A stretch of 64,000 bases of DNA from Nematostella vectensis (Eukaryota > Cnidaria > Anthozoa > Actiniaria > Edwardsiidae). Location of the stretch: contig NC_064046.1 in the NCBI RefSeq assembly GCF_932526225.1, positions 3,534,001-3,598,000 on the forward strand, given 5' to 3'. The position numbers and the translations under genes were made by a program. Under the pieces are notes generated by a model. It was not told the DNA's origin. It saw only the letters and a list, made by a program, of their open reading frames with translations, and made no database searches. Of the stretch, positions 49,217-62,433 are shown in pieces; position 1 is the stretch's first letter, and every line of letters begins with the position of its first letter.

Positions 49217-52200
49217 CTTTTAAGTAACTTATTTTCTAGTGCCAGCGAAAGCATACTTTGAGCGAGCAGCGCGCGCAAAATATAAATTCTCGGACCTAGG
49301 GTAGATAAAGAAATCTCCGGACCGCTCTATTAGCCAATCAGAATGCAGGATTCGTTACCGTGACCGCTAAAAAAATGATTTTTATGCTCCGCTAATCTCA
49401 TCTCCCCAGGCAAAATCGCCAGACATGCTTGATCGTAAACAGGTGTTGTGTTTAGTTTTGTATCTTTATATCGATAGTTTCATTTTTCACGTGTTTTCAT
49501 CTCGACATTGGGTCGGCGAAAAGGAAAGCATACAAATTACCAAATTAAATATTCAACGTGGCCTATTCTATTGGGTATTTTAAAACATTTTTAACACTCT
49601 ATCCCTAGTCTTAAATAGAATAGAAACATAAACTAGAAAACTCATAATAATAAACAGTTACATTAAAACAGGATCAAAATTAAAAGGGTTATTTTTACCA
49701 AGGCTTTATTTAGAACTACAGTAAGGGTGACTGAGAGCAGCGGTGAATTAATGGTTTCTAGCAAAACTATAAAAGCGCATAAATTTTCTCACCTTTCCTG
49801 TGTTTTGCTTATTTGTTATCAATTCTCTTGACTTGATCTTGTGGAAAATTCCATTCAACACAACCCTCTGTCACCTATCTAAATTTTAGTGACGTTTCCT
49901 GCTGAGGGAGAGAGCGTAGATTCTGAGGCAAATTCCCCAGGTGCAACACCAACACAGCTGTGCAGGAGGCTTTTAGACACACAGGAAGCCCATGGACAAA
50001 CTCTGACTTTTTAGGTTTTTATTACTGTTCCCTCAATACTCGAATTTGCTAAAGCTTGATTCCAAAGTTTAGAAATTTAAACATTTTCTCAGAATTGTGG
50101 ACGTACTAGGGCTGCTGTTGACACGACAATTCATACTTTTTTTAGTATCGCGAGTAAAATTTCAGATATATGGGTTTATACAAAGCTAGTAATTTTGATT
50201 TTTATGGCATTCCGCTCCACAAAATGTAATAGAAGGAGTTGCCACAAATATGTTTTCCTATTTTTCTTTTAAGCCTTTGTATTTTTCGCGTTTGTTTCTC
50301 CAAGCTGCATTACATCTGGCTTAGTCAGCAGCAGAGAAGAATGTTGCCATGGCAACGACGCTATGCTTTAAATAATTCAGTACAGTTCAGTTTATTATCA
50401 ACGGATACATCAGGTGTGTTCAGGGGGGGTAGGGTGGACCCCCTCCCCGTGCGTCCCCTCCCCCCTTGGGCGCCAAAAAGAGGATTATTTGTTATTTAAA
50501 GATCGTAATACCATCCTTTGTCCCATATAATACTTATTTTTGTTTTCGTCGGGCAGACCGTTCGAGCACAGCAAAATAATCAACGCAAGCAACCAATCGA
50601 ACTATAATCTTTTCTCAATATATACAGTATATACTTTTCCCAATTTAACCACAGGGCATGGGAACGAGGTCACATTATAGGCAAGGAGAATTTAAAGCTC
50701 CCAAAATGCCTTGCGCGCGTGCACCTCATTATAAATTCAGGTTAATTATTTATCGAGAGGCGATTTCCGGCGGAAAAAGGACGTGCCTTTAAGCGTTTTT
50801 ATTCATCGCATGGTTATAGAAGGTGAGTTTGACTTTCACTCATGTTTTTATATACTTGTTTCATGCCTTTCAAAGGATTAGCAACAAGAAACACAATGCA
50901 AGGTAGTACATGCGAGACGGCTGAAGTGTTTCATTGTGTTACAGCATAGTCGCCATTGTTTGTTAATCTTTCCTTTGACCTCGGATTAAAATTGCTTTTG
51001 CGCCCTCCTCATTGGGTACTTTAAGGAATGTATTATTCCATGCGTTAGTTTTTAAGTCACACAACATGAATTATTCAAAAGTTCCCAAAAGTACCCAGCA
51101 TCGGGGACGTTTCAAAATAAACCCTTTTTTGCGCTAACAGTGGATAGCTGTCGTGACATTTACCTCAAAATGGTTTCCCGTCGAAAGTGTTTCCCTTCAA
51201 TCAGTCAAAAGACGCTTATATCGATATCTCACACACTCACCGATAATCGACTGGAGCTGATGATCGAGAGAAGAGCAGGGCTTGCAACATTTTTTAGTTT
51301 GTTTTCATTCTCTGTCGTCCAAAGGATTACACAAGCCCGACGAGTATTGGCCTCGACAGGAAAGCTAAAATGCGCCAGCGACGTATTTATTTGCAGACAA
51401 GGAAATCCCTGCACTGTCATAAAACGATTCTCTTCGATGCAGTGAAGATAAATGACACTATGCAGGTTGAAAGAAGGGGCCTAAAGTTGATAAGACGCGG
51501 ACAGCATCGGCAGCCATTTTGCTGCCTTGGTCACGAAACAACCTGGTCACGCAAGCTCGGCGGTTGATTATATGTTTTGCGCGCGCAAAGGGAGCTTTCA
51601 ATCCTCCTTGCATTATAGGTATAATATAGGCAAAGATATATGAATAATAATGACTTTCTTGTAAAAAAAGGTTTATTTTTAAAATAAAACATTACACACT
51701 CGTGTGAGCAAGTTATTAGTACTTTACCAATACAACTCCTTGGACACTTATAAAGGTTTGAGAAGACTTCATAAAACTGAAGCAAATGCTTACTAGGCTA
51801 CCCTATTCTATCATTAAAACCCGTGGTTACATATATATATTCCATGTATAAGAAGCAAAAAAAAAGGTGAATTACTGTCAATATATATCCAGACAGCATA
51901 ACTGACATTATCAATACATTGCGAATTCTTGACAACACTTGTCAACTTGCTACTGCTAAACCACTTTTTGGCTTCCATCCAGTGGATGGTAAGAGTTGTG
52001 ACGTCACAGGAATGAGCTCGTCCCAGCCCCCAGGCTACCTCACGGTTCACATCAGAGCACAGGAAACCCGGTAAGAAAGCCTGGTACTAGGTTGGCTTCC
52101 ATCATTTATTAGTTGGAAATTGTCGGCGAGAGTTCGCAAAACGTTGAAAACGTTTTACTGGGATTGTGTCAAGCGCAGGGGATGTTCTGTCTACGCCTCG

Positions 52201-52679
52201 TTCATTTGACTTATAAAGAACTTTGGGAAAATAAAGAAATACAAGTACGAACGTAATAAAACGTATTAGTTTCTATATGGGTTTAGTTTTTTTGATTTTC
52301 TTTATAAAAGAAGAATATATAATATTAGTATCGAGCTCTATCTAGATGCAAAGTCTCACTGTGGCTATACGCTATTATAAACATGCATTATATTTTCTTC
52401 CATCGTAACCATCACCATAATAACTTTTTTTGCGACAATAAAGTAAAGTAAATTTTTAATTATGACTGTAAGGTAAAATTAAGACGCCGTTCCTTTCATG
52501 TGCCGTTCCAAATGCAAATGTGCGGAAATGAATATGAAACACTCGACTTTGTTCATTTTCATTTGAAACGGTACACGAAAAGAAGACGCCTTTAGTATGC
52601 CTTTTATCCATAATTGTTTTCTTGACATTTTACCGTATTAAAAATCATTTGGTAACTTTTTAGTAACAAGACTCTTTAT
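49217..52679. other. Intergenic region between TMEM198 and the IRF gene
   Basis: No gene recognised. A G/C-rich repeat fragment resembling the other inverted-repeat elements lies at 50.41-50.47 kb. An open frame at 51140-51445 has no family signature. The right end should contain the IRF 3'UTR. Confidence 0.4.
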
Positions 52680-55600
52680 CTATCTCAGCTGACTCTGCAT
52701 GTCACTAGCGAGTTTATCGTTATTGTTTGGATCCGAAATGAATTGCTCGCCTGATTGCTGTTCCAACATCATTTGCTTCGCAAGCGCATGCGTGACCACA
52801 ATACACACCAGTCCCCCATTCGGCTGACCGAGTGTGAAGGTGACGTCATAGCTTGGTGGTGCGCATTTACCATTCTTACTGCTGCGGAGCCTCCTTTGGA
52901 AGTCTTCAAAGTCGAACACTTTGGTGCTGTTCTCGCGAAGTAACTTCTCTGGCTGCTTGGATGAGCCAACATAATACACCTGTGACAACGGCAGTATTCC
53001 TTTCATTGAATTTATTTATTATTTATTTATTAATTAATTAATTGTTAGTAATTTATTTTATGTTTTATTTCCTTGCTAAAATTACAGATCATGGCACGAT
53101 GCCCCCGGGTGTGGAGTAGGGGGGGGGGGGGGTGTACTTCCCATGTCGACCTGATAGGAATGCTCGTCATATTTTTAGGGGGCATCTGAGAGAAAATATA
53201 CTTTTCTACTAGAAATGGTATTTTTAAGGGTTCGCAGAAAAAGACATTATGAGCCAACGTTTATCCCTTCATAACAATATTAAACCATCATCATTACCAG
53301 CTCCTCGTCAACTCACCTTTGAAATGCTAAGTCTTTTGACCCACAAGTTTCCCTCTGGCATCATCTCAAGAACAAGTCCGCGGTTGAAGTTCATCAGAAC
53401 CATCTCCGTCTCCTTTGAGCACGTCTTTTGCGGGAACTCAATCAACTTGGCGCTTGGTGGCCCGTAAATCTGGCTGTACAGGCTTAGGTTCCAGTCTGGA
53501 TCCGGTTTGACCGGTTTTCCGTAACACATCCGCCAGTTAAAGTCGCTCTTTCCAAGACCAAAGTTTGTGACCTCTTTTTCATCGTAGAAGAGACGGACAA
53601 GCAGACTGCAGTCTTTTGAGGAGAAAAATGACTAATTACCTTTTGATTATGTATAAACATCAAAACAATACAGAAGTCACTCAGTAGATAGCAGAAAGCA
53701 CACAGTAAGCGGTCATTGGCATCTTGAGGTTCATCATCATCATTATTATTGCGTGCCACCATCATTATCACCATCGCCATCAACGTCATCACCATCACCA
53801 TTGCAATTATCGCTTTCACCATCATCACCACCAAAACCATTATCATCAACATCATCATCATCGTCGTCGTCGTCGTCATCATCATCATCATCGCCACCAT
53901 CACCTTTTCACTACTATTATCAAGAACATCACCATATCAATATCACCACCACCATCACCACCACCACCACCTTCGTCGTCATCGTCGTCGTCGTCGTCGT
54001 CGTCATCATCACCGCCATCATCGTCATTACTCTTCGTCAAGCTATCTTGTCCTTGTGAAATACCTGGTGGATCCACTTGGCTCTTGGTTTCTGCCATAAG
54101 TCTGGCGAGCTCCGCAATATCAACCTGGCTTCCTGAATGAGAACTGGATGTAGGGATCTGAGAACACCAAGATCTTCGGTGTAGTCTGGCCATACGTGGG
54201 GAAACCGGTGTTTATGAAGCTTTTTTCTGCGTGTAAGAAGCTTTTCGGTCATGCAAAGGTACGTAATCACAGTTCTTTAGAGGGGTAGTGAGAGAAGGAT
54301 GGGGAGAGTGGCTTTGCTAAAAATGCCACCCCTTCAAACGTCTTCGAGGTCTTGCTAAGGTAGGAAATTTCACACAACTTGATTAACGCGATGCGGATAA
54401 TGACAGGCCTGTGAGCTTAGCTTCATTTCTGTGTTATAGATATATCGAAATAAAAGAATAAGTGGTCGGATTTATTATTTATATATCTAATGTAGATACA
54501 CACCTGGTTTGGTGTGGACTTGTGAGAGTGGCATCAGATCAAGTCCCTGTGAGATAATTTGATGACATTAGACAAACAGTGTCTGGTCACCTCTCCCTCC
54601 CCCCTCCATTTCAACCTCCCTCCTCCCCCCCTCCATCCCGCTCCATCCAGGAAACCCTGCCCCCCCCTGATCTCTTGTTAAAAGTTAAAAGAACGTACTT
54701 TGTTGTTTGTGTTTGTCTCTGACTGCAGCATTCGCAGTAGTCCGGCCTGAAAACCTGAACACAAAATGTTAAAGATATTAGTACACACGATTAAATCTTC
54801 TAAGGGATCACATTTCAGGACGGACAAGTGCTCCTTCGAAAATAGAGGACAAAGAAAGGGGATTCTATTCAGGGCGGGAAATAACAAACTAGGCCTGACT
54901 GCTTACCGCTACAAACGCTGTTCTTCACGTCCATAGCTGCCATTTCAAACGGCGACATAACACCTATGTCACCTCCGCTAGTGCCCAATCCCTCTCCGTG
55001 TAAAGGCATGTTTGTGAGTTCAGTGAGCGTTTGTTCTTGTCCGTAGTCGCCTGCGTTTCCTTGTATCAGCGGGTACCCCAGGCTACTTAGAGTGCCATAC
55101 AGATCGTAAAATAACCGTTCATTCGCTTCTTCCTTTAGAGAAAATCAATTTAAAAAGAAAACATGTTAGATTGACGAGTGAGTATTACCGGGATTATCGG
55201 GGGTAGGGTACGGATGACTTAGGAGAGTGGGGACATCGCAATTTATTTATTACCATCTTTGACATGGCCTCCGCGAAATAACCATTCGGCATGACCGGGG
55301 GTAGGGTGGGGGTTACTAAGGGGAGAGGGGACTCCGCTATTACCTCGCTTACCTATATCTGCTATGGTCTCCTAGAAATGTCTATTTGCCAATATAGAGG
55401 GTAGAGTGAAGGTGACTTAGGGGAGAGGGGAGGGGTTCGATAGCGATGTGATACCTTACTCTGCTATGGTCTCCTAGAAGTGTCCATTTGGCATTACCGG
55501 GGGTAGAGTGGGGGTGACTTAGGGGAGGGGGAGGGGGCCGATAGCGATGTAATACCTACCTCTGCTATGGTCTCCTCGAAATGTCCTTTTGGCATTACCG

Positions 55601-56959
55601 GGGGTAGAGTTGGGGTGACTTAGGGGAGGGGGGGTCGATAGCAATGTAATACCTACCTCTGCTATGGTCTCCTAGAAGTGTCCATTTGGCATTACCGGGG
55701 GTAGAGTGGGGGTGACTTAGGGGAGGGGGGTCGATAGCGATGTAATACCTACCTCTGCTATGGTCTCCTCGAAATGTCCATTTGGCATTACCGGGGGTAG
55801 AGTGGGGGTGATTTGGAGAGGGGGGGGGGGGGGTCGATAGCGATGTAATACCTACCTCTGCTATGGTCTCCTCGAAATGTCCATTTGGCATTACCGGGGG
55901 TAGGGTGGGGGTGATGTGGTCTAGGTCGTCACCCATAGACATGTAGTTGCTATTACTGTCCAGGGATTCTGAGGAACTTGACGATCCTGTGCTCAAAGGC
56001 GATGCGAAGGGGAACATGTCAGAGTATCTTGGTGGTGGGCTGATGAAATGCTTGGGGTAATTTGATTGCTGCAAAGAAGACATTTTGAATTGGTATCAGT
56101 TAATAGAAAATGCGGCCGAATGACCCTGTTATCCAATGTATCCCATATACAAGGCACACCCACAGGGGGTGCGCCCTTTGACGGCCAAAAAGTGGGTAAT
56201 CTCTTATTTAAGGAATCTTCCAATACTATGCTTTCTTTAAAAATACCTATGACTGCACCCCCAACCCCCACCCCAAGCCAATTCTGGGTACGCGCCTGGT
56301 ATACCAAAATAAAGGTCATTTAAAGCCGCATATTGTCACCAGTTTACTTCCGGAGGTCCGACGGAAACCTCGACCGTTAAAAGACAAAAGAATCTATTTA
56401 AATCCGACATATTTAACAGGCCATCCGCTCTTGATTATCAATCACATCCTCAAAGAAACTTCTAATAGACACACTGCTTTCAATATTTTGAAATATTTTT
56501 CGAGTTTTCCGTTAGAAATCATCGGATATTGTTAAGTAACAATATCCGATGATATTGGAAGTAAACTGGTGACAATGCGGCATTTCTTTCCCGAATCCCA
56601 GTTATGTTCTTCTTGGTGAATCCCCATTTTATCCTGATCGCAAAATACCCTACTTTATCCGGCATTTCGAAAAACGTTTTGTGAATAGAATATGGAGCAT
56701 CCAGCAATCAAAAGCCTTAAAATTCCGGGCTTACACATCCCAAATCTGGGGCCAATCGTTTACGACTTTATTATCATAATCGCGCAATGCAAAGTTATCG
56801 TTAATTAGCCGCACCACTCCGCCCTATTATAATAGCCAAATGATATTGATATGACATAACAACTTACCACATAAGGAGTGAACGCTTTTTGGAACCCTGT
56901 ATACTCCGCGGGCGGGGAGGGAGATTGAGTCTGTGGTGAGCCTCGTCTAGGTGAATTCG
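52680..56959 (-). CDS. Interferon regulatory factor, C-terminal part with IRF association domain (5' exons not found)
   Basis: Exons in transcript order: 56959-56868, 56068-55856, 55132-54907, 54754-54699, 54546-54504 (or to 54502), 54157-54064, 53612-53317, 52979-52680, ending in TAG. The last three carry an IRF association domain: LLVRLFYDEKEV, IYGPPSAKLIEFP, MNFNRGLVLEMMPEGNLWVKRL, VYYVGSSKQPEKL, STKVFDFEDFQRRL, then PPSYDVTFTLGQ and LVCIVVTHALAKQM, matching IRF4/6/8 strand by strand. The domain is a SMAD/FHA-like dimerisation and activation module. Upstream exons encode a Pro/Ser-rich linker (SPPPRYSDMFPFASPLSTG). The first exon seen starts in mid-codon, so more exons exist; no Trp-rich DNA-binding domain was found up to 64 kb. 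The 43-nt exon at 54504-54546 breaks the frame unless a donor 2 nt further is used or the exon is skipped. Confidence 0.82.
53724..54030. repeat. CAT/CAC/CGT trinucleotide repeat tract in an IRF intron
   Basis: Long degenerate (ATC)n, (CACCAC)n and (GTC)n runs between the exons at 53612 and 54064. All six frames are open over most of it, giving His-, Ser- or Ile-rich false ORFs. Confidence 0.95.
55255..55915 (-). repeat. ~100-bp tandem array built from an IRF splice donor
   Basis: The donor motif recurs at about 55359, 55461, 55562, 55659, 55754 and 55858 (the last is the real exon end), plus a degraded unit near 55265. On the gene strand a unit has ACCCCCGGTAATGCCAAATG, then a GGAGACCATAGCAGAG/GTAGG donor, then an ATTACATCGCTATCGACCCC spacer. 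Units nearest the exon are cleanest and those furthest away most diverged. Several copies carry TAG where the exon has a Glu codon. Confidence 0.92.
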
Positions 56960-58271
56960 CTGAAGAAAAATGAGAGATGAGATAAGACAAAGTTCTGAGG
57001 GGGAGGAAATAATAAACACGGTATGGGTGTGCTCTTGAAAGCATCCAAAGGACCTTAGATTATTTAGAAAGAGGCTTAAGTGATGCCCCCCCCCCCCCCC
57101 CCAAACTCTTCAAACTCTGAGCATAGCCCCCTTCCCCTTTAAAAAGCTAAGAGGGTCCCTAGGAGCGTGGCTAGAAACACGCCACGGCGTACCTCACAGC
57201 CCAATAAACAGATAAAGGGTTCTATGTTTCGTCAGTAATGCATAGTCATTCAATTCTGAAATTCCAAACGAAATCGTGGGCACGAAGGAATGCGCACGGT
57301 TCGAGAGTAGTACTCCAGTCGTCAAGAGTAAAACAAGTGGCCACTTGAAAGGGTTTGGCATACACGTGGTCAATGACTCAACATACTTCACATAGACATG
57401 AAACCATGAGACTGTTAACTGCTGAAGTTCTGCGGGGAGGAGTAAGGCTAATAAGACTATGAGAGCGGTAAGGCTAATGAAACTATTTATCGAACAACGA
57501 CTGTCTTTTAATTCTAAAAAATTAAAGCCCGCGATGGCAACAGGTCAAGTTAGTTACCAAGCGCTTGAGTACGTACAAGTTTACAGAGCTCGGGTTAACA
57601 AGAGGCTTGAATCTCAAAATTAAAACGGAAAAATGTGCTGGATGTGCTTTGTCAAATATAAACGATAAATATTTGAATAAAAGCGTAGATCATGCAAGTG
57701 GAATCATCTATAGATCTTCTACTAGATCGACCCAGAACCGATTTCACACCGTTTTGCATAATTGAATGATTAATGATTTCATAGAATATACGACAACTTC
57801 TCATCAATTATCATCCACTAGAGATGTCGATTCGCAACTAAACCCACTTGTCTTTAAAGAGAGTCACACTCGCTAATAACAACACGTGATCCATGGACAC
57901 GTGAGTATGCACCATGGGGGCCCTCAAAGGGCCAAGACCAAGAGGTTACGCCTCCCTTCCAAACGTAGCCGGTGTTTTCCGTATAAACGATTCTAATACT
58001 TTTCGTGTAACCATATAACGTGGGAACGGGGTCTAAATCTATTGCAGAGATGCGCTCTCGTAGAAAGCCTTGTTTCATAACCTCAAAAGTCTCGCTCGCA
58101 TATCGTTATGCAAGCAACAACGATTAACGAAAGAGAAATTCATAATATGAATTACTTATTTTACGATATACTTCCATCACATAGGTGCGGTTGTGGTGTG
58201 TTTTTAACCTCATTTTCTTCTTTCTTTACCATGATAAAAAATGTTTTCGCTTAAACGAGGTAGCCTTAAAC
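56960..58271. other. Upstream of the last IRF exon found; no further exon recognised
   Basis: Searched by eye on the minus strand for IRF DNA-binding-domain motifs; none found. Contains a C run at 57086-57102. A 75-codon open frame at 57854-58078 has no recognised family. Confidence 0.4.
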
Positions 58272-58556
58272 GTCATATCAATATTTGGGTGACCTTAAAA
58301 CTCGCTCGGCCAATCTCTTGGAGGCCTGGGTCTAAGGGCTTTTCAAGGCTTGTGTGATAAAGATTTGACCAAGCGATAAAGTTTTTTTTGACACATTTTT
58401 GCCTCGGGTCTCAAATTGACAGGAATCAGCATTTTTCACCATGTTTTCTGGAGATCAGGGAGCGGGAAAATTTTAGCTTTTCTAAATATGGGCATCAATG
58501 CCCATATAAGGCAATGCATACGAAGGACACTATCCGTGGGGAATATGTTTGATATG
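58272..58556 (+). mobile_element. ~285-bp CATATCAA-ended element, copy 1
   Basis: Starts CATATCAATATTTGGGTGACC-like and ends AATATGTTTGATATG. A reverse-oriented copy lies at 62434-62716. It contains the palindrome GGGCATCAATGCCCATAT. Non-coding MITE. Confidence 0.82.
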
Positions 58557-61383
58557 CCTGTTTATGTGACAACACGTGCTTATTATTAGTTTGTAATACA
58601 ATTCTAATAGGGTAATTGAATGAATAGGTAGCATGAAGCAATATAAGGAATGCTTGAAGCTTGAGTATATATTAGTCCGGCTCCCCTGCTTCGCACCTCT
58701 TACTCCGTATCCGGAGGGGCGAGCCAGGGGGTCGTGGTGCTGGGGTGGGGGGAGGGGACGGTTGGAGAGAAGGATTGATACAAAAAGCAAAAAGTCCCAG
58801 CGCATAGAAGCCAGGATTTAGAGGCTTTCTTTCACCCTGGCATCTTATTCATCCTTCAATATTTTATGCAATATGGCTCATTAAGATTTATATTTCTAAT
58901 TTCGAATACGAAAATATCGAGCGCCAACTTGTCGACGAGGGAGTCTAATTAGGAAACAATTAGAGATTGGCGTCAAACTGTCAAGGAGATAGAAAAAGAA
59001 CTAAGCTTCATATATCTTTTTTCTAACAACTCAGCTCTAAAGTGCTTAAACTATTAGGATAATCGGATCTCTATAATCTATAAAGGAAGTTATGAATAAC
59101 GCACCGAAAAGCACCAGGAACGAAAATGAAATTTACTTATAGCGGGTAGCTTTGAGGATTAAATCTATTCGACGAAAACGCTAGCACGTAGGGCGGTACA
59201 CACAGAGGGCCCTCGCGCTATGAGATGGAAATTTGCCTAATCTAAGGCATTCGTGTAGAATGACCGGGATTTGACCAAGGGGAAGCTGGGAGTTCGTTCT
59301 AGATGGCGGAGATGGTCGTTCAGGGTGACGAAGTGCCGTCATTGAACGCCGCGTGGCGGGTTGCTCTTGCAGTGCACCGCTTGCATCGAGTCATGCGTCT
59401 GTGTCCATTCATCACAAAATATTCCTCTCTTTATTGCTGTTAAACTTCAAACAAACATTGTTCTTTCAGTTTCTGTAAACATTTGTACAATAGTGCATTT
59501 ATCCTAGTGCCTGGTGGTTTCTTAGGATACCCAGAATTTTGTCCCAAGTATCCTTTTGTTTTGGCTAATGGAGTTAGGGATGTAAGGATAAACTTAGCCA
59601 GATATTAACTAAATTGAATGGAATAATAGAATGCAATAAACGTAGCTCTTAACAATGAGCAAACTCAAGGTTCTCAAGTTTAGATATATTTTTAGAAGTT
59701 GCTTGTGAATATGAATCTGTCACTTTCGTAACGTCACAGGATCGCAATTAACGGGACATAAGTCTCGTGCTTTCGAAATATTCATTTCAATATCACCGAG
59801 CAAATATTGGGCGTAGTCTGACATTTTTCAGAGGTCCTTCATTTCTGATTAAAGCTATTCTTTGATCAGTTTGTTATAAAGATTATTTCTTACAAGTGGA
59901 ATGGTCAGACTCCCGTCATCACTATGCACAGCTACCTCGGCAGATAGATATAGACGCAGTGCGGTCTGCAGTTGTATAATTCCGACTAGCCTTAAACCTT
60001 ACTGAGCACTATTGCTAAAAAAATCATGTTTATTCAGATTCAAAAGGGAATGGACCTCAGATTTTTTTCCTGTGTAAGGAGTTTACTCTTAGAAACATCT
60101 AATTACGTACTCCACTTAATTTTTACGACTAAGGATAGGAAAAATGACAAAAGTCCATTGATGAACTGACCTAAACACTTGATGCCTGTTATAAAAAAGA
60201 GACGGTTCTACTCTGTTAACTTTTTAATTCAATAGTTTTTGAAATTTCTTTTTAGTCTCCTTTTCAAGAGAAATAGAATAAAAATGAAACATACACAAAT
60301 CGTCTCAAATCACTAGCTTTAAGAAACGGTTAGGCCGATATCAAAACCGAAACAGGGTGCTTTAGAGACAGCGATGACAGAACAACAACAAAACACAACT
60401 ATATATACACACTTTTAATCTGCGGGCTGCAATCCAAATTCATTCTATTCGTAAGGCTTGACTACGTGTTCATCTAAATCATCGAACCATGAATAACACA
60501 GCATCTTTAACTTTGCTTTCAACAGGTAACCACTTGTATTGAAGTCCCTTCGCATGAGATAAGGATCAATGATAGGCTTTTTTATTGTTGAATGATCGAA
60601 TACAGCCACTTCACCACTTCATTATTACGCATTGTGAAAAAATAAATAGCCCAAGCATGTTCCGATAATGAACATCCAAAAGAAAAATTGTCCTTACTAA
60701 ACAAAGAAACAGGCTTATAAGTGCTTTCTTACAGTGGAAATAGTGTATTTAGTTAGTGAAACAACATAACGCGTAGCGGTTAAATGATGCCAGACTATTC
60801 ATAAGGGAAAAACCCGGACGGGGGAAACCCCTACTAGTTCAACTATCATCATTATTGACGAGGTCATAAATAACAGTGCTCTGTGATGCGATACTTAAAC
60901 GCTCGTGAGCGTTTGAAGTTATCAACATGCCGGTAACAGATCGGTCTCATATGGTCTTCTCTATTATTTTTTAAATTATAGAATTAATGGCAAAATTTGA
61001 CAAAAGCATTTTAATTTTAATCAGGTCTCTATTGTTTCGTAGAAATACTTCCGGTCTCTTTCAGCGATCGTGTTTAAATATACTGGGGTAGCAATTTATC
61101 AGAGTACCCTCTAACGACACGCAATTCATCTCTCTTTCTTACCGCTATCAGGCTATTGTTTTTTTTTTATTTCGTCTATCCGACATTATTAAAGCAATTA
61201 TAATCAGGAATCGACAAATCAAATATATTCATTCTTTACAACATTTCAACAATTGTAGAGATGCTTTTACAGGAGGAATCATCAAACTTCAAATAAACAA
61301 AACGAACAATCTAATCCCATGTATTTGATTAATGAATAAAACAAAAAAATAACGGGAATAAACCGAATAAACTTATCACTCAG
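58557..61383. other. AT-rich region, no gene recognised
   Basis: Nothing with family similarity was seen on either strand. A 46-codon plus-strand frame at 59304-59444 (starting MAEMVVQGDEVPSLN) lies in a locally GC-richer patch and could be a first exon, but it has no supporting neighbour. Confidence 0.35.
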
Positions 61384-62333
61384 CAGGCCCGTACCCAGGA
61401 TTTTTCTTGGGGGGTGCGAAATCCGAAAAAGTGGACCTAATTTTTCAGTGGGTGGGGGGGGGGGGGGGGGGGGGGGGTGAGTTCTCTGACAAAAATCTGA
61501 CCAACTACGAAAAAACAAAAAGAATTTTGTATGCCTTTGCAGTATCTCCACGTGACGTTTATTGTCGGATTTGGTTACATAATAATAATAATAAATAATA
61601 AATAACATTTATATAGCGCTTATACATCGCTGTTCTAAGCGCTTCACAATTCAAAATAATATTTTTAAAAAGTCTGAAAAGTCTAAAAATCTAAATCTAA
61701 TCTAAATCTGAATCTACTGGCGTATCGATTTATAAATAAATCAATTACTAAATTAATAAATTACAGGCTAAGTAGCAAAAGAAAATTAAATAAATAAATA
61801 AATAACATAACAAACTTGTGTACATGTATTAGATATCATAAGCCATTTTAAAAAGATGTGTTTTTAGCTGAGTTTTAAAACAATTGACATTTGAAGAAGA
61901 ACGAATTACAAAGGGCAGCTTGTTCCACAGTCGGGGGGCGGCCACAGAGAAAGCACGTTGGCCATAGTTTTTTGGAGAAAGGAGGGCTCTACAAGCCGTA
62001 AACAGTCCTTAGACGATCGTAGTGTTCATGCTGGACAATAGTATTTTTGCATGTCTTTGAGATAAAAAGGACCAGAACCATTTAATGTTTTGTAAGTTAT
62101 AAGGTTAATTTTCAAAATAATTCTCTCTTCAACGGGGAGCCAATGTAGATCTTTAAGTGTTTCGGTGACATGGTCGTGTTTTTTTAGGCACGCTATTACA
62201 TACCAGAGTGATCTGGCATATGCTTTATAGTTTTGTCTACAAATAGCACGTCTATTGAGAACCGAAAGTGGACCTTCGGCCGTTGTGTGTGGGGGGTGCG
62301 TTCGCACTCCCTGCACCCCCCTGTACGGGCCTG
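61384..62333. mobile_element. CAGGCCCGTACCCAGG element carrying a nested LINE tail
   Basis: Ends CAGGCCCGTACCCAGGA and CTGTACGGGCCTG; CTCAG lies outside both (61379-61383 and 62334-62338). Without the insertion at 61582-62195 it would be about 330 bp, like its relatives. A G run at 61454-61479. Confidence 0.88.
61582..62195 (-). mobile_element. 5'-truncated CR1/L2-type LINE inserted in the element
   Basis: The minus strand encodes the end of a non-LTR reverse transcriptase ORF (HDHVTETLKDLHWLPVEERI, then TYKTLNGSGPFYL), the conserved C-terminal block of CR1/L2/Rex-type LINEs. A 3'UTR with AGCGCTATATAAATG and a (TTA)n tail follows. TTACATA flanks the insert at 61575-61581 and 62196-62202 and should be its target duplication. 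Confidence 0.85.
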
Positions 62334-62433
62334 CTCAGCTTTACGTCGTTAAAACCTAACATCCCGCACCTTTGCTTTCTCATTCAATAATATTAGAAGA
62401 CAAGTGTCGTGAAGAAATCTCGAAAAAAACCCA

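Noticed and set aside
51140-51445. 101-codon plus-strand ORF
   Set aside because: No family resemblance, and no adjacent in-phase exons were found; probably chance.
53484-54193. Long His-, Ser-, Ile- or Met/Asp-rich frames
   Set aside because: They translate the trinucleotide tract in an IRF intron; true exons on both sides are in specific frames with splice sites.
54064-54270. Minus-strand frame starting MITYLCMTEKLLTRRKK as an IRF exon
   Set aside because: It conflicts with the phase needed at the next exon (53612); the other frame (VDIAELARLMAETKSQVDPP) joins correctly.
57854-58078. 75-codon minus-strand ORF upstream of the IRF gene as its DNA-binding domain
   Set aside because: It has Trp residues but not the spacing or conserved blocks of the IRF domain, and no flanking splice sites in phase.
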